Below are positions 1 to 9,138 of a stretch of DNA of 64,000 nucleotides, in pieces. The notes beneath the pieces are model-generated. The model worked only from the letters and a program-made list of their open reading frames with translations. It made no database searches and was not told where the DNA came from. The stretch is from Herbiconiux daphne. GTDB lineage: Bacteria > Actinomycetota > Actinomycetes > Actinomycetales > Microbacteriaceae. How positions within the stretch are numbered: the first letter of the stretch is position 1; each line of letters begins with the position of its first letter. The stretch lies in the NCBI RefSeq assembly GCF_024979295.1, contig NZ_JANLCJ010000007.1, forward strand, positions 62,001 through 126,000, written 5' to 3'. A program made the position numbers and the translations under genes.

Positions 1-159
1 GCCCGCGGTCAGGTCGGAGTAGAGCCACACGTGCGTCGCGATCATGCCGACGATCGCGATAAACCGCGCCAGGTCGAGCCCGACTATGCGCTCGGGCATC
101 GCCGCGGCGACCCCCGCACGACCGTCGAACCCGACGGCCTCTCCCGAAGGAGAACTCAT
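1..159 (-). CDS. N-terminal fragment of a multi-pass membrane acyltransferase-like protein (HGSNAT/DUF418-like), cut by the window edge
   Basis: The minus frame is open for 53 codons from an ATG at 159 to the window edge. After a short hydrophilic leader it reads RIVGLDLARFIAIVGMIATH, the typical first transmembrane helix of heparan-alpha-glucosaminide N-acetyltransferase-like and DUF418-type membrane proteins (GLDxxR...GM..H). The ATG overlaps the mqo stop codon as ATGA, so the two genes are probably translationally coupled. The substrate cannot be told from the fragment, and a related acyltransferase-3 fold is possible. Confidence 0.6.
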   Translation of the reverse strand, partial: MSSPSGEAVGFDGRAGVAAAMPERIVGLDLARFIAIVGMIATHVWLYSDLTAG

Positions 160-1634
160 CCGCGCTCGAGCTCGAGCACCTTCGCGGTGCTCTCGATCGC
201 CTTCTCGGCCTGACGCTTGTTCTCATTGAGCTTGGTGCCGAACGACGGAATGAGCTTGCCCAGCTTCTTCTCCCACTCGGGGTACTGCTGCGGGAAGCAG
301 CGCTTCACGAGGTCGATCATGATCGGCACAGCGGTCGAAGCTCCGGGCGAGGCGCCCAGCAGGCCGGCGATGCTGCCGTCGGCCGCGGTGATGACCTCGG
401 TGCCGAACTGCAGCACTCCCCCGCGCTTGGGGTCTTTCTTCATCACCTGCACGCGCTGACCGGCGGTGATGAGATACCAGTCCTCAGCCTTGGCCGTGGG
501 CATGAACTCCTGCAGCGCCTCGAGCTTCTTCTTCTTGCTCGCCAGCAGTTCGCCGATGAGGTACTTCATCAGGTCGACGTTGTCGCGGGCCACCGCGAGC
601 ATGGGGCCGATGTTGTGAAGACGAATGGATGCCGGCAGGTCGAGCCAGCTGCTCGACTTCAAGAACTTGGGGCTGAAGCCGGCATACGGCCCGAACAGCA
701 GCGACGCTTGGCCGTCGACGACCCGGGTGTCGAGGTGAGGCACCGACATCGGCGGTGCGCCGACGGCGGCTTTGCCGTAGACCTTGGCCTGGTGCTGGGC
801 GACCACGGCCGGGTTGTCGGTGCGAAAGAACTGCCCGCTGATCGGAAACCCGCCGAAGCCCTTGATCTCGGGGATGTGCGCCTTCTGCAGCAGCGGCAGC
901 GCGTGGCCGCCGGCGCCGACGAACACGAATTTGGCGTTGTAGGTGTGGGGGGTGTTGCCCACCCGGTCGCGGGTCACGACGTTCCACGACCCGTCTTTCT
1001 GCTTCTTGAGCTTCTTCACTTCGCTCTCGGTGTGCAGCTCGGCGCCGTTGGCCACGAGGTAGTCGATCAGCTGGTGCGTGAGCGAACCGAAGTCGACGTC
1101 GGTGCCGGTCTCGATGCGGGTGGCCGCGATCTTCTCGCCTTTCTGGCGCTGGCGCATCAGAAGCGGAGCCCACTTGTAGATGACCTTCGGATCGTCGCTG
1201 AACTCGATGCCTTCGAAGAGCGGCTCGTTCTTCAGCAGCTCGTAGCGTCGGCGCAGATAGTCGACGTTGTCTTCACCGCGCACGAACGTCATGTGCGGCG
1301 TCGGGTTGATGAACGACGTCGGGTCGGGCAGCACGCCCTCTTTCACGAGCGACGACCAGAACTGCCGGCTCACCTGGAACTGCTCGTTGATGTTCACCGC
1401 GCGCGAGGTCTCGAGCGACCCGTCGGGCGCCTCGGGCATGTAGTTGAGCTCGGCCAGAGCGGCGTGGCCGGTGCCGGCGTTGTTCCATGGGTTCGAGCTC
1501 TCTTGCCCCACTTCGCTCAGCTGCTCGAAGATCAGGATCGACCAGTCGGGCTGGAGCTGCTTGATCATGGTGCCGAGGGTGGCACTCATGATGCCTCCAC
1601 CGATCAGGACGACGTCGACGCTCTTTGTGCTCAC
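156..1634 (-). CDS. mqo: Malate:quinone oxidoreductase
   Basis: This 492-aa protein is a peripheral membrane flavoenzyme that oxidises L-malate to oxaloacetate and passes electrons to menaquinone. The N-terminus has the FAD-binding segment VVLIGGGIMSATLG (about residues 8-21), followed by the Mqo-typical SSNPWNNAGTGHAALAELNY. The C-terminal part contains LLGASPGASTAVPIM and a tail ending in PSFGTKLNEN. The length matches the family's usual 490-500 residues. The start is GTG at 1634 with no good Shine-Dalgarno sequence; a 14-bp palindrome lies 17 bases upstream. It is unrelated to the glycan genes that follow. Confidence 0.96.
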   Translation of the reverse strand: MSTKSVDVVLIGGGIMSATLGTMIKQLQPDWSILIFEQLSEVGQESSNPWNNAGTGHAALAELNYMPEAPDGSLETSRAVNINEQFQVSRQFWSSLVKEGVLPDPTSFINPTPHMTFVRGEDNVDYLRRRYELLKNEPLFEGIEFSDDPKVIYKWAPLLMRQRQKGEKIAATRIETGTDVDFGSLTHQLIDYLVANGAELHTESEVKKLKKQKDGSWNVVTRDRVGNTPHTYNAKFVFVGAGGHALPLLQKAHIPEIKGFGGFPISGQFFRTDNPAVVAQHQAKVYGKAAVGAPPMSVPHLDTRVVDGQASLLFGPYAGFSPKFLKSSSWLDLPASIRLHNIGPMLAVARDNVDLMKYLIGELLASKKKKLEALQEFMPTAKAEDWYLITAGQRVQVMKKDPKRGGVLQFGTEVITAADGSIAGLLGASPGASTAVPIMIDLVKRCFPQQYPEWEKKLGKLIPSFGTKLNENKRQAEKAIESTAKVLELERG

Positions 1635-1650
1635 ACCGAGAGTGTACGCC

Positions 1651-1664
1651 GCTTGTATACAAGC
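1651..1664. promoter_or_regulatory. Perfect 14-bp palindrome upstream of mqo, candidate GntR-type operator
   Basis: GCTTGTATACAAGC is a perfect palindrome centred 23 bases from the mqo start codon. The TATACA within it could serve as a -10 element, so a bound repressor would block transcription. The core TTGTATACAA resembles operators of FCD-type GntR regulators. No regulator gene is visible here. Confidence 0.4.
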
Positions 1665-1699
1665 TCAGTGCACCCGAGCCGAACTCCCCTTAAACACCA

Positions 1700-1725
1700 G
1701 GGCCCTCGCCTTGCGGCGAGGGCCC
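1700..1725 (-). terminator. Rho-independent terminator after the LPNTG gene
   Basis: A perfect 11-bp GC-rich stem (1700-1710 with 1715-1725) closes a TTGC loop. On the minus strand it is followed by TGGTGTTTAA, a weak T-rich tract. It lies 31 bases past the stop codon of the LPNTG gene and separates that transcript from mqo. Confidence 0.75.
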
Positions 1726-1755
1726 GAGTATTCGGGTATGGGAGTTTTGCTGGTG

Positions 1756-2298
1756 TTAGTTGGTGGCCTTCTGGCGGCGAACGATCGTGAGAACGATCAC
1801 GAACGCTGCACCGAGGGCGAGAAGTCCGCCACCGGCCCAGATGCCGAGAGTCGGGTCCATGGCACCCGTGTTGGGCAGGCCACCGGTCGCGCCGGAGCCC
1901 GATCCACCTGCGGCCGAGCTGGAGACCGCGGTGATGGTCGACTGGCCGATGGCACCCGAGGTGAGACCGGTCGCGGTCAGCGTGTAGCTGCCGGAGGCGT
2001 TGCTGGGCAGCGTGACCGTGACGGTGACGTCGCCGGCAGCGTCGGCTGCCTTGACGATCGTCTTGGTCTCGACTGCGGTGACCACTGCTGCCAGAGTCGC
2101 CGAGGAGGCGCTCTCACCCGTCAGAGCGATCGACACGTCTTCACCCGAAGAGAAGCCCGTGAAGGTCGCGCTGAACGTCTCACCGGCACCGGCCGAGGTG
2201 TTCGGCGGCGGCGTGATGCTGTAGGCCTGAGCCGCGGCCGGAACGGCCAGAACGGCGATAATTGCGAGAGCTGCGCCCGCGAGTACTTTTTTGAACAT
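1756..2298 (-). CDS. LPXTG-anchored surface protein with an Ig-like/beta-sandwich body
   Basis: This 180-aa exported protein should be covalently attached to the cell wall by sortase. Residues 1-25 form a signal peptide (hydrophobic core, AAAQA before the likely cleavage site). Residues 26-125 are Thr/Ser/Val-rich beta-strand sequence, followed by a Gly/Ser linker. The sorting signal is LPNTG at 141-145, then a hydrophobic helix (about 152-172) and the basic tail RRQKATN. It is the last gene of the minus-strand run, with a clear terminator behind it. The ATG is preceded by GGGTGGGGAACC. No sortase gene lies in the window. Its ligand is unknown. Confidence 0.85.
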   Translation of the reverse strand: MFKKVLAGAALAIIAVLAVPAAAQAYSITPPPNTSAGAGETFSATFTGFSSGEDVSIALTGESASSATLAAVVTAVETKTIVKAADAAGDVTVTVTLPSNASGSYTLTATGLTSGAIGQSTITAVSSSAAGGSGSGATGGLPNTGAMDPTLGIWAGGGLLALGAAFVIVLTIVRRQKATN

Positions 2299-2414
2299 GA
2301 TTAGAGGTTCCCCACCCTTGTAATTGTGAAATAGGTCCAGTGCGTAAAAACAGCGCCCAGTCTGACGACCGACGCTGTCGTGTTGCAGTTGAATCTCCCT
2401 TTATAGTAACGGAC

Positions 2415-4394
2415 TCAGCATCCTGGGAAAGACCTGTTTATTTCGGTTGAGTAAACAGTTGGATGCACCATCGGCGTGATCTGGGTGTCGAGCTGCAACG
2501 GGTTTCCGGTCTGACCGACGAAGTCCGCCGTGACCGTTCGAGTCTCGCCAGGAGCCAACTCCACCGTGAAACCAACGATGTTGCGCCCACCCACCAAGGC
2601 GCTGAACGAGTCGCCGCCGGCGATTCCCGGGTCGAGCTTGGTGATGAGAACGGGCTCATCGGGGTCGGTGCCGGCTGGCCCGTAGACGTAAACAATCGTC
2701 TTCACATTTCCGGGTGTGACGCCGAAAACCGATCCGCCGGTGACGTAACTCGGCAATGACGTCGCCCCGTCAGCGGGCGCGGTGCTGGTGAGAGTCACTG
2801 CCACCTCCACGCTCGGTCGCCCGTCTTCACGGCACACGGCCGACTGCGTGGCGACCGCCGCATCGAGGTAATAGTCCATCTTCGCGCCCGTGGCGTCGTT
2901 GAAATAGACACCGATTCCGGTGGAGTCCGCCGTGGTCGTCGGCGCATCACCGACGAGGGTCGTGCCGGCCAGCACGTCCTGATCGTCCTGGTGGGAGCTC
3001 CAGACCTTGAATCGGCCTTCGTCACCGGCCTTGGCCAGCGCGTTCAGCAGCTTCGCCGGGTCGACGTCTCCGACCGACAGCCGGTCGAACACCGTCTTCG
3101 CCGCCTCTGCGAAGACGGCATCCTGGATGGAGGGCTCGGAATAGATGGAATAGACGTCGCTCAGCAAGAACTGCACGGCGTTGTCGGCGGTCAGCTCGAA
3201 GCCGGTCGATGGCAGGGTAATGGGGCCGGTCGCCTGCAGCAGGTAGCTGAGGCCGACCGGATCGAACGACACGACACCATCGACCGGCGCGGCGAACTCA
3301 TTGGTCCACATCTGCGCGGCGATCTGGCCACTGAGTTCGAACTGCGGCACCGTGGTGGTGTTCTGCACGTAGGTCGCCGCACGTTCGCCATACAGCGCTG
3401 TGACGTCGGCGGGCAGGGGAACCACCGGGTTGGGGTAACGGGGAAAGTCTGATCCCGACGCCTGCTGAGTCAGCTGGATCGACCCGTTGTCGGTTGTGAT
3501 CTGCGCCAGGGCGCTCGTGATGCCCCCGCCCGCGCGCAACTCGGCCGGATTCTGAAAGAGCAGCAGGTAGTTGCGCGCACCGTCGGCCCCGAGCATTCGC
3601 GGCAACAGCTGCACCGCGCGGTCGACCCCCTGGATCAGGTCGTTCGCCTGGTTGACCGAGGTCTTGAGCTTGCCGACCGCGTCGGAGACCTGACTGATGG
3701 TGTCGGCGGTATTAATGGCGTTCGCCTGCGTCGCGGCGGCCGCGAGGGCCGTTCGGGCCGCGGCCACCGTCGGCTGAGCCGCCACCAGTGGCGCCAGGTT
3801 GACCGTGCCATTCGTCGGTTTGAAGCTGTCAGCGCCGAGGTCCGAGACATCGGAGACCAGTGGATAGATCGCGCCGGCCGCGACCGACGACGTGATCGAC
3901 GCCGCCTCTCGAACGGCGGCGAGGTTGGCGCCCACCACGGGCGTCAGCTCGGCGAGCCGCCAGACCGGGTCGCCGGTCAGATCTGCGGCCGCCCGGGAAT
4001 GGTCGACGAGCGCGCTGGCACTCGCCTTCGCACCGTCGATGTCGCCGGCCGCGAACTGCTGCTGAATGCTCGACGCCAACGGGATGGCGGCCTCGAGTTC
4101 ACCCTTGGCCATCCACCCGCGCACTCCGACCCACGCCGCAGCGGCGACGACGAGAACGCCGATGCCCAGCACCACGAATCCCACGGTTCTGCGGGTGCGG
4201 CGGCCCTTCGAGCGCGAACGCCGCCGCTTCGACGACGAACGCCCACGGCCCGAAGAACGGCCGCTGCTCGAAGAACGGCCGCTGCTCGATGAACGGCGAC
4301 GCGAGCTCTTCTCGTCGCCGGGCTGTGGTTCGGATTCTCGGCCGGCGTCGGGGCTCGACCAGTACTTCATCCAGCCGTCGTCGTCGTTACTCAC
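2415..4394 (-). CDS. DUF4012 family membrane-anchored protein
   Basis: This 659-aa protein has a cytoplasmic N-terminus of about 70 residues very rich in Ser and Arg (low-complexity RSSSSGR repeats), then one transmembrane helix (about 71-92, VGFVVLGIGVLVVAAAAWVG). The large extracellular region matches the actinobacterial DUF4012 family (LLFQNPAELRAGGGITSALA, and VGLSYLLQATGPITLP). The biochemical role is unknown, but DUF4012 genes are commonly found in exopolysaccharide loci. It follows ugd by 30 bases, so it probably shares a transcript with the nucleotide-sugar genes. The start is GTG at 4394. A role in glycan export or attachment is an inference from context. Confidence 0.85.
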   Translation of the reverse strand: MSNDDDGWMKYWSSPDAGRESEPQPGDEKSSRRRSSSSGRSSSSGRSSGRGRSSSKRRRSRSKGRRTRRTVGFVVLGIGVLVVAAAAWVGVRGWMAKGELEAAIPLASSIQQQFAAGDIDGAKASASALVDHSRAAADLTGDPVWRLAELTPVVGANLAAVREAASITSSVAAGAIYPLVSDVSDLGADSFKPTNGTVNLAPLVAAQPTVAAARTALAAAATQANAINTADTISQVSDAVGKLKTSVNQANDLIQGVDRAVQLLPRMLGADGARNYLLLFQNPAELRAGGGITSALAQITTDNGSIQLTQQASGSDFPRYPNPVVPLPADVTALYGERAATYVQNTTTVPQFELSGQIAAQMWTNEFAAPVDGVVSFDPVGLSYLLQATGPITLPSTGFELTADNAVQFLLSDVYSIYSEPSIQDAVFAEAAKTVFDRLSVGDVDPAKLLNALAKAGDEGRFKVWSSHQDDQDVLAGTTLVGDAPTTTADSTGIGVYFNDATGAKMDYYLDAAVATQSAVCREDGRPSVEVAVTLTSTAPADGATSLPSYVTGGSVFGVTPGNVKTIVYVYGPAGTDPDEPVLITKLDPGIAGGDSFSALVGGRNIVGFTVELAPGETRTVTADFVGQTGNPLQLDTQITPMVHPTVYSTEINRSFPGC

Positions 4395-4424
4395 CGGTCA
4401 ATTCAATCAGAGCACAACCGCGGG

Positions 4425-5732
4425 CTAGGGCCGGCCCATGCCGCGATACTTCCAGCCGGCGGCGCGCCATGCGGCAGCATCGAGGCAGTTGCGGCCGTCG
4501 ACCACGATCTTGCCCTGCACCAGGTCGGCGGCTGCAGCGGGGTCGAGTTCGCGGAATTCCTTCCACTCCGTCACCACCACCACGACGTCCGCCCCCTCGA
4601 GGGCTTCGCTCGCCGATGACGCGAATGCCAGCTGCGGGTAGCGCCGGGCCGAGTTGCTCATGGCCTCGGGGTCGAAGGCGATCACGTTCGCCCCGTGACC
4701 GTGCAGCTGCACCGCCACATCGAGCGCGGGCGAGTCACGGATGTCGTCGGAGTCGGGCTTGAAGGCGAGGCCGAGCACGGCCACCTTCTTCTCGAAGGGC
4801 TGGCCCCCGAGTTCCTCCACCACGACGTCGACCACGTGCTGCCGACGGCGCAGGTTGATGGCGTCGACCTCTTTCAAGAAGGCCACCGAGTCGCCACGCC
4901 CGAGCTCTTCGGCGCGCGCCGAGAACGCCCGGATGTCTTTCGGAAGGCACCCACCGCCGAAGCCGACTCCCGCGTTGAGAAAGCGGCGCCCGATGCGGGC
5001 GTCGTAACCGATGGCGTCGGCCAGCTGGGTGACGTCGGCACCCGTGACCTCGGCGATCTCGGCCATGGCGTTGATGAACGAGATCTTCGTCGCGAGGAAC
5101 GCGTTCGCAGCCACCTTCACGAGCTCTGCGGTGGCGTAGTCGGTCACGACGAGAGGCGTGTCGTTCGACAGCGCCCGGGCATACACCTCGTCGAGCTGAG
5201 CCTTCGCCCGCTCCCCCGCCTCGCCGGCGGCGACCCCGTAGACCAGGCGGTCGGGCGCGATGGTGTCTTTCACGGCGAAGCCCTCCCGAAGGAACTCGGG
5301 GTTCCACGCGAGCGATGCACCGGTCGGCGCCACCACGTCGGCGAGCCGCGCGGCGGTGCCCACCGGCACCGTCGACTTTCCGACCACCAGATCTCCGGCC
5401 GAGAGATAGGGCACGAGGGCGTCGACGGCCGCGTTGACAAAGGTCAGGTCAGCGGCGTTCTCGCCCTTGCGCTGGGGCGTGCCGACCGCCACGAAGTGAA
5501 CCTCTGCGCCCGCGACATCGGCCATGTCGGTCGAGAACCGCAGGCGACCGGAGTCCCTCGCCGAGGTCAAGATCTCTGGAAGACCCGGCTCGAAGAACGG
5601 CGCCCGCCCAGCGGCGAGCTCCGCGATCTTCGCGGCATCCACGTCGATTCCGACCACATCGTGGCCGATCTCTGCCATGGCCGCCGCGTGAACGGCGCCC
5701 AGGTACCCACAACCGATGACCGAGATTTTCAA
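4425..5732 (-). CDS. ugd: UDP-glucose 6-dehydrogenase
   Basis: This 435-aa cytoplasmic enzyme oxidises UDP-glucose twice with NAD+ to UDP-glucuronate, an acidic sugar donor for exopolysaccharide. The Rossmann motif GCGYLG lies at residues 7-12, GKSTVPVG at about 118-125, and the catalytic cysteine is Cys262 in GFGGGCLPKD. The C-terminal domain carries VLGLAFKPDSDDIRDSP. The length is normal for the family. The start is TTG at 5732 with AGGGA 8 bases upstream. A GDP-mannose dehydrogenase is possible, since the families are close, but the CLPKD context and single-enzyme length favour Ugd. It sits between fcl and the DUF4012 gene on the same strand. Confidence 0.9.
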   Translation of the reverse strand: MKISVIGCGYLGAVHAAAMAEIGHDVVGIDVDAAKIAELAAGRAPFFEPGLPEILTSARDSGRLRFSTDMADVAGAEVHFVAVGTPQRKGENAADLTFVNAAVDALVPYLSAGDLVVGKSTVPVGTAARLADVVAPTGASLAWNPEFLREGFAVKDTIAPDRLVYGVAAGEAGERAKAQLDEVYARALSNDTPLVVTDYATAELVKVAANAFLATKISFINAMAEIAEVTGADVTQLADAIGYDARIGRRFLNAGVGFGGGCLPKDIRAFSARAEELGRGDSVAFLKEVDAINLRRRQHVVDVVVEELGGQPFEKKVAVLGLAFKPDSDDIRDSPALDVAVQLHGHGANVIAFDPEAMSNSARRYPQLAFASSASEALEGADVVVVVTEWKEFRELDPAAAADLVQGKIVVDGRNCLDAAAWRAAGWKYRGMGRP

Positions 5733-5805
5733 TGCAGTCCCTGTTTTCTGTAGTCGTTGATCAGCTGGCGCCCGGGTCGGGGCGCCGGTGGTGCGTCGAA
5801 CTCAG

Positions 5806-6783
5806 TTACTCGCGAATGCTGTCGACGTGCTCGCGATACCACTCGACCGTGGAGCGGAGGCCCTCTTCGAGGCCGATCTGGTAGGTCCAGCCCTCGTCGG
5901 CGAGCTTCGACACGTCGAGGAGCTTCTGAGGGGTGCCGTCGGGCTTCGTCGTGTCCCACTCGGTCACGCCCTCGAAGCCCACCACGCGGCCGATGGTCTC
6001 GGCGATCTCGCGAATGGTGACGTCGCTGCCCGTTCCCACGTTCACCTGCGCGGGCCCGTCGTAGTGCTCGAGCAGGTGCAGGCAGGCCGCGGCCATGTCG
6101 TCGACGTGCAAGAACTCGCGGCGGGGAGTGCCGGTGCCCCAGTTGGTCACGACCTCGGCGCCCGACTTGACCGCCTCGTCGTAGCGGCGGATGAGCGCCG
6201 GCAGCACGTGCGAGCCCTTGGGCGAGAAGTTGTCACCCGGACCGTAGAGATTGGTCGGCATCGCCGAGATCCACGGCTTGCCGTATTGCCGGCGCACGGC
6301 CTGAATCTGAAGGATGCCGGCGATCTTCGCGATCGCGTACGAGTCGTTGGTCTCTTCGAGGTGACCGGTGAGAAGCGAGTCCTCTTTGATGGGCTGGGGC
6401 GCAAACTTAGGGTAGATGCACGACGAGCCCAAGAACAGCAGCCGGTCGACGCCCACCTCGAGGGCGGCATCTAGCACGTTCACCTGAATCTGCATGTTCT
6501 CGCTAAGAAAGTCGACCGGGTAGGTGCTGTTCGCCAGGATGCCGCCGACTTTCGCCGCGGCCAGCACCACGTTGGTGGGCCTGGTCTCACGGAAGAACTC
6601 GAAGACGGCACCGCGATCTTTGAGGTCGAGTTCTTTCGACGAACGACCGATCAGGTTGTCGAAGCCCTCGGCTTCGAGCTTGCGCCAGATGGCCGAACCT
6701 ACGAGCCCGCGATGACCCGCCACATAGAGCGGGGCCGACCGGTCGAGCGGGGCCGGCGTGAAGTCGACGTTGTCGCCCGTCAT
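5806..6783 (-). CDS. fcl: GDP-L-fucose synthase
   Basis: This 325-aa SDR-family epimerase/reductase converts GDP-4-keto-6-deoxy-mannose to GDP-L-fucose using [13 protein letters not shown] (about 23-30) binds the nucleotide. The catalytic Ser lies in GSSCIYP (about 120-125), and Tyr149 with Lys153 form the YxxxK pair. I chose the ATG at 6783 because it overlaps the gmd stop codon as ATGA; a longer frame to 6822 would add 13 unlikely residues. It works directly after Gmd. Together they indicate fucose (or a related 6-deoxyhexose) in the polymer. Confidence 0.94.
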   Translation of the reverse strand: MTGDNVDFTPAPLDRSAPLYVAGHRGLVGSAIWRKLEAEGFDNLIGRSSKELDLKDRGAVFEFFRETRPTNVVLAAAKVGGILANSTYPVDFLSENMQIQVNVLDAALEVGVDRLLFLGSSCIYPKFAPQPIKEDSLLTGHLEETNDSYAIAKIAGILQIQAVRRQYGKPWISAMPTNLYGPGDNFSPKGSHVLPALIRRYDEAVKSGAEVVTNWGTGTPRREFLHVDDMAAACLHLLEHYDGPAQVNVGTGSDVTIREIAETIGRVVGFEGVTEWDTTKPDGTPQKLLDVSKLADEGWTYQIGLEEGLRSTVEWYREHVDSIRE

Positions 6784-7811
6784 GCCGTGCCCCAGCTCGC
6801 CAGGCGCACCTTGTCGATCCACGGTTCACCGCCGTGCTCGAGGGCGGCGATGTCGGCGTCGACCATGATGCGGGCGAGTTCGGCGGTGTCGACCGTGGCC
6901 TTCCAGCCGAGCTTCTCGTACGCCTTCGAGGCATCGCCCACGAGAGCGTCGACCTCGGTGGGGCGCAGGTAACGCTCGTCGAAGCGAACGTGGTCTTCCC
7001 ACGACAGGCCCGCGTGCGAGAACGCTGTCTCGAGAAAGTGGCGCACCGTGAAGTTGCCGCCCGTGGCGAGCACGAAGTCGTCAGGTTCGTCGGCCTGCAG
7101 CATGCGCCACATGCCCTCGACGTATTCTGCGGCGTAGCCCCAGTCACGAATGGCGTCGAGGTTGCCGAGGTAGACGTGGTCTTGCTTGCCGGCCTTGATG
7201 GCCGCGACCGCGCGGGTGATCTTGCGCGTCACGAAGGTCTCACCGCGGCGAGGCGACTCGTGGTTGAAGAGAATGCCGTTGACCGCGAACATGTCGTAGG
7301 CCTCGCGGTAGTTCTTGGTGATCCAGAAGCTGTAGAGCTTCGCAGCGCCATAGGGCGAGCGCGGGTAGAAGGGCGTGGTCTCGCTCTGCGGCGGGGGCGT
7401 CGCTCCATAGAGCTCTGACGACGACGCCTGGTAGAAGCGTGTGTCGATGCCCGCGAGGCGCACGGCCTCGAGAAGGCGGATCGTTCCGGTTCCGGTGGTG
7501 TCTGCCGTGTGCTCCGGCTCGTCGAACGAGACGCGCACGTGCGACTGTGCGGCGAGGTTGTAGACCTCGTCGGGCTTGATCTGCGACAGCAAGGTCACGA
7601 GGCGTGCGCCATCGCTCAGGTCGCCGTAGTGCAGGAACAGCTTGGCCTCTGGATCGTGAGGGTCCACATAGAGGTGGTCGATGCGTGACGTGTTGAACGT
7701 CGACGCCCTTCTGATCAGGCCGTGAACCTCATAGCCCTTCGACAGTAGTAACTCGGCAAGGTACGACCCGTCTTGGCCCGTGATGCCGGTAATGAATGCT
7801 CGTTTCGTCAC
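6780..7811 (-). CDS. gmd: GDP-mannose 4,6-dehydratase
   Basis: This 343-aa SDR enzyme dehydrates GDP-D-mannose to GDP-4-keto-6-deoxy-D-mannose. The NADP-binding motif GITGQDG is at residues 9-15. The catalytic region is SSSELYG (130-136), with Tyr154 and Lys158 in SPYGAAK. The length and motifs are typical. The start is GTG at 7811 after GGGGATTAA. A 10-bp palindrome, CCATATATGG, lies just upstream. The gene follows a WcaI-like glycosyltransferase by 34 bases and overlaps fcl, as in colanic acid operons. Confidence 0.96.
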   Translation of the reverse strand: MTKRAFITGITGQDGSYLAELLLSKGYEVHGLIRRASTFNTSRIDHLYVDPHDPEAKLFLHYGDLSDGARLVTLLSQIKPDEVYNLAAQSHVRVSFDEPEHTADTTGTGTIRLLEAVRLAGIDTRFYQASSSELYGATPPPQSETTPFYPRSPYGAAKLYSFWITKNYREAYDMFAVNGILFNHESPRRGETFVTRKITRAVAAIKAGKQDHVYLGNLDAIRDWGYAAEYVEGMWRMLQADEPDDFVLATGGNFTVRHFLETAFSHAGLSWEDHVRFDERYLRPTEVDALVGDASKAYEKLGWKATVDTAELARIMVDADIAALEHGGEPWIDKVRLASWGTA

Positions 7812-7818
7812 TTAATCC

Positions 7819-7828
7819 CCATATATGG
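7819..7828. promoter_or_regulatory. Palindrome CCATATATGG in front of gmd
   Basis: A perfect 10-bp AT-centred palindrome occupies part of the 34-base gap between the WcaI-like gene and gmd, 7 bases before the gmd GTG. It could be an internal -10 region (TATATG) or a binding site. It is short, so chance is a real possibility. Confidence 0.2.
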
Positions 7829-7845
7829 TGTCGAACGAGCGCAGC

Positions 7846-9090
7846 CTAACGGCCGCGCTCCGCTGCCAGGCTTACTAACCACTCAGCATAGTTGTCGATG
7901 GCGGACTCTGATGAGAGCACCTCCATTCGATACTTGATGCCGTTCCGTCCGAGCTCTGCTGCCCGTGACTCATCCGCGCCCAGGGCGACCACCGCGTCCA
8001 CCAGCTGATCGGGCTTTCCGGCGTCCACCCGCACCCCACCGCCCGATGCCTCGATCTCGCCCGCGGTCACGCTGCCTTCATCGGTGGCCGCTATGACGGG
8101 CCGCCCGGTGCTGAAATACGACGTGAGTTTGCTCGGCACTGCCATCTCAGCGAGACCGGGCAGCTCGTTCACGATCAGCACGTCGGCTGCGGCGAGCGCA
8201 GCCTGGAACTCGTCGTTCGGCAACGGGTCGAGGAACTGAATGCGTTCGACCCCGCGCGAAGCCTCGATCAGCATCGACCGCTGGTTGCCGCCGCCCATCA
8301 GCACGAAGCGCACCTTCGCGCCTCGCTGATCGGCGAGCCGGGCGGCATCCACGATGTTCTCGAGCCCTTGCTTCTTGCCCATGTTGCCGGCGTGCAGCAC
8401 CACCACTTCGGAGTCGCCCCAACCCAGCGCGCTTCGGGTCGCAGCGACATCGACCTCGGGCGCGGGGGGCAAGTGGGTCCAGTTTCGGATGACGCGGAGC
8501 GACGTCTCTTTCGCACCCAGATTCTTCACCGCGTGGTTCGCGAACCGCTGATGGATCACGGCGACACCGTCGACACCCCGGAAGGTTCTCGACTCGATCT
8601 CGGTCAGCACACGTTCAGCCAGCCCGCCTCCGTCGCCGGTCTCGGCGATGCCGAGACTGTAGAGGTCTTGCACCCAGATGGCTGTGGCGGGCCGGCGCGG
8701 GCCGTATTTGATGCGCGTCAGCGCCAGGTACGACGACACGAGGGCCGGCGAGACGAGAAGCACCACGTCAGGGTTGCCCCATCGGGCGAACACCAGGCGC
8801 ATTCCGAACGATATTTCTGAAACCAGACGCTGAATACCGTTCGGTTTCTTCGGCACGAAATGCCGCAAGCGGGTCACGGGAACGTGGTTGACGACCTCGT
8901 TCAGCTTCCACTGCCCGTAGCCCTCGCGGATCTTCCACTCGGGGTAGTGGGGATGCGATGTGACCACGCGAACCTTGTATCCGCGCGCGACCAGGCCCTC
9001 TGCAAGCGAAGACGTATAGGGGGAATTGCCGGTTGGCTCTGGCGCGTAGTTCAGCCCTAGGATGGCGATGCGCAGTGCACTTTTAGTCAC
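7846..9090 (-). CDS. Glycosyltransferase family 4, WcaI-like
   Basis: This 414-aa GT-B glycosyltransferase resembles colanic acid WcaI. The N-terminal domain has LRIAILGLNYAPEPTGNSPY and VVTSHPHYPEWKI. The C-terminal domain carries the donor-binding segment VVLHAGNMGKKQGLENIVDA and AVPSKLTSYFSTGRPVIAA, with the acidic region typical of GT4. It would add a sugar (fucose is possible, given its neighbours) to the lipid-linked repeat unit in the cytoplasm. The frame is open to a TTG at 9120, but I prefer the GTG at 9090, where similarity begins. It is divergent from the WcaF-like gene with only 48 bases between starts. Confidence 0.88.
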   Translation of the reverse strand: MTKSALRIAILGLNYAPEPTGNSPYTSSLAEGLVARGYKVRVVTSHPHYPEWKIREGYGQWKLNEVVNHVPVTRLRHFVPKKPNGIQRLVSEISFGMRLVFARWGNPDVVLLVSPALVSSYLALTRIKYGPRRPATAIWVQDLYSLGIAETGDGGGLAERVLTEIESRTFRGVDGVAVIHQRFANHAVKNLGAKETSLRVIRNWTHLPPAPEVDVAATRSALGWGDSEVVVLHAGNMGKKQGLENIVDAARLADQRGAKVRFVLMGGGNQRSMLIEASRGVERIQFLDPLPNDEFQAALAAADVLIVNELPGLAEMAVPSKLTSYFSTGRPVIAATDEGSVTAGEIEASGGGVRVDAGKPDQLVDAVVALGADESRAAELGRNGIKYRMEVLSSESAIDNYAEWLVSLAAERGR

Positions 9091-9138
9091 GCGAACGACC
9101 CTAGCGCCCCCGTGTTTCAATCTTGCAACGGAGAATGC

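Noticed and set aside
615..1790. 391-codon plus-strand frame opposite mqo
   Set aside because: mqo on the other strand is unmistakable; this frame has no conserved motifs.
2340..2380. Stem-like ACAGCG/CGCTGT sequence as terminator of the DUF4012 gene
   Set aside because: Only 6 bp with a long loop and no T-tract.
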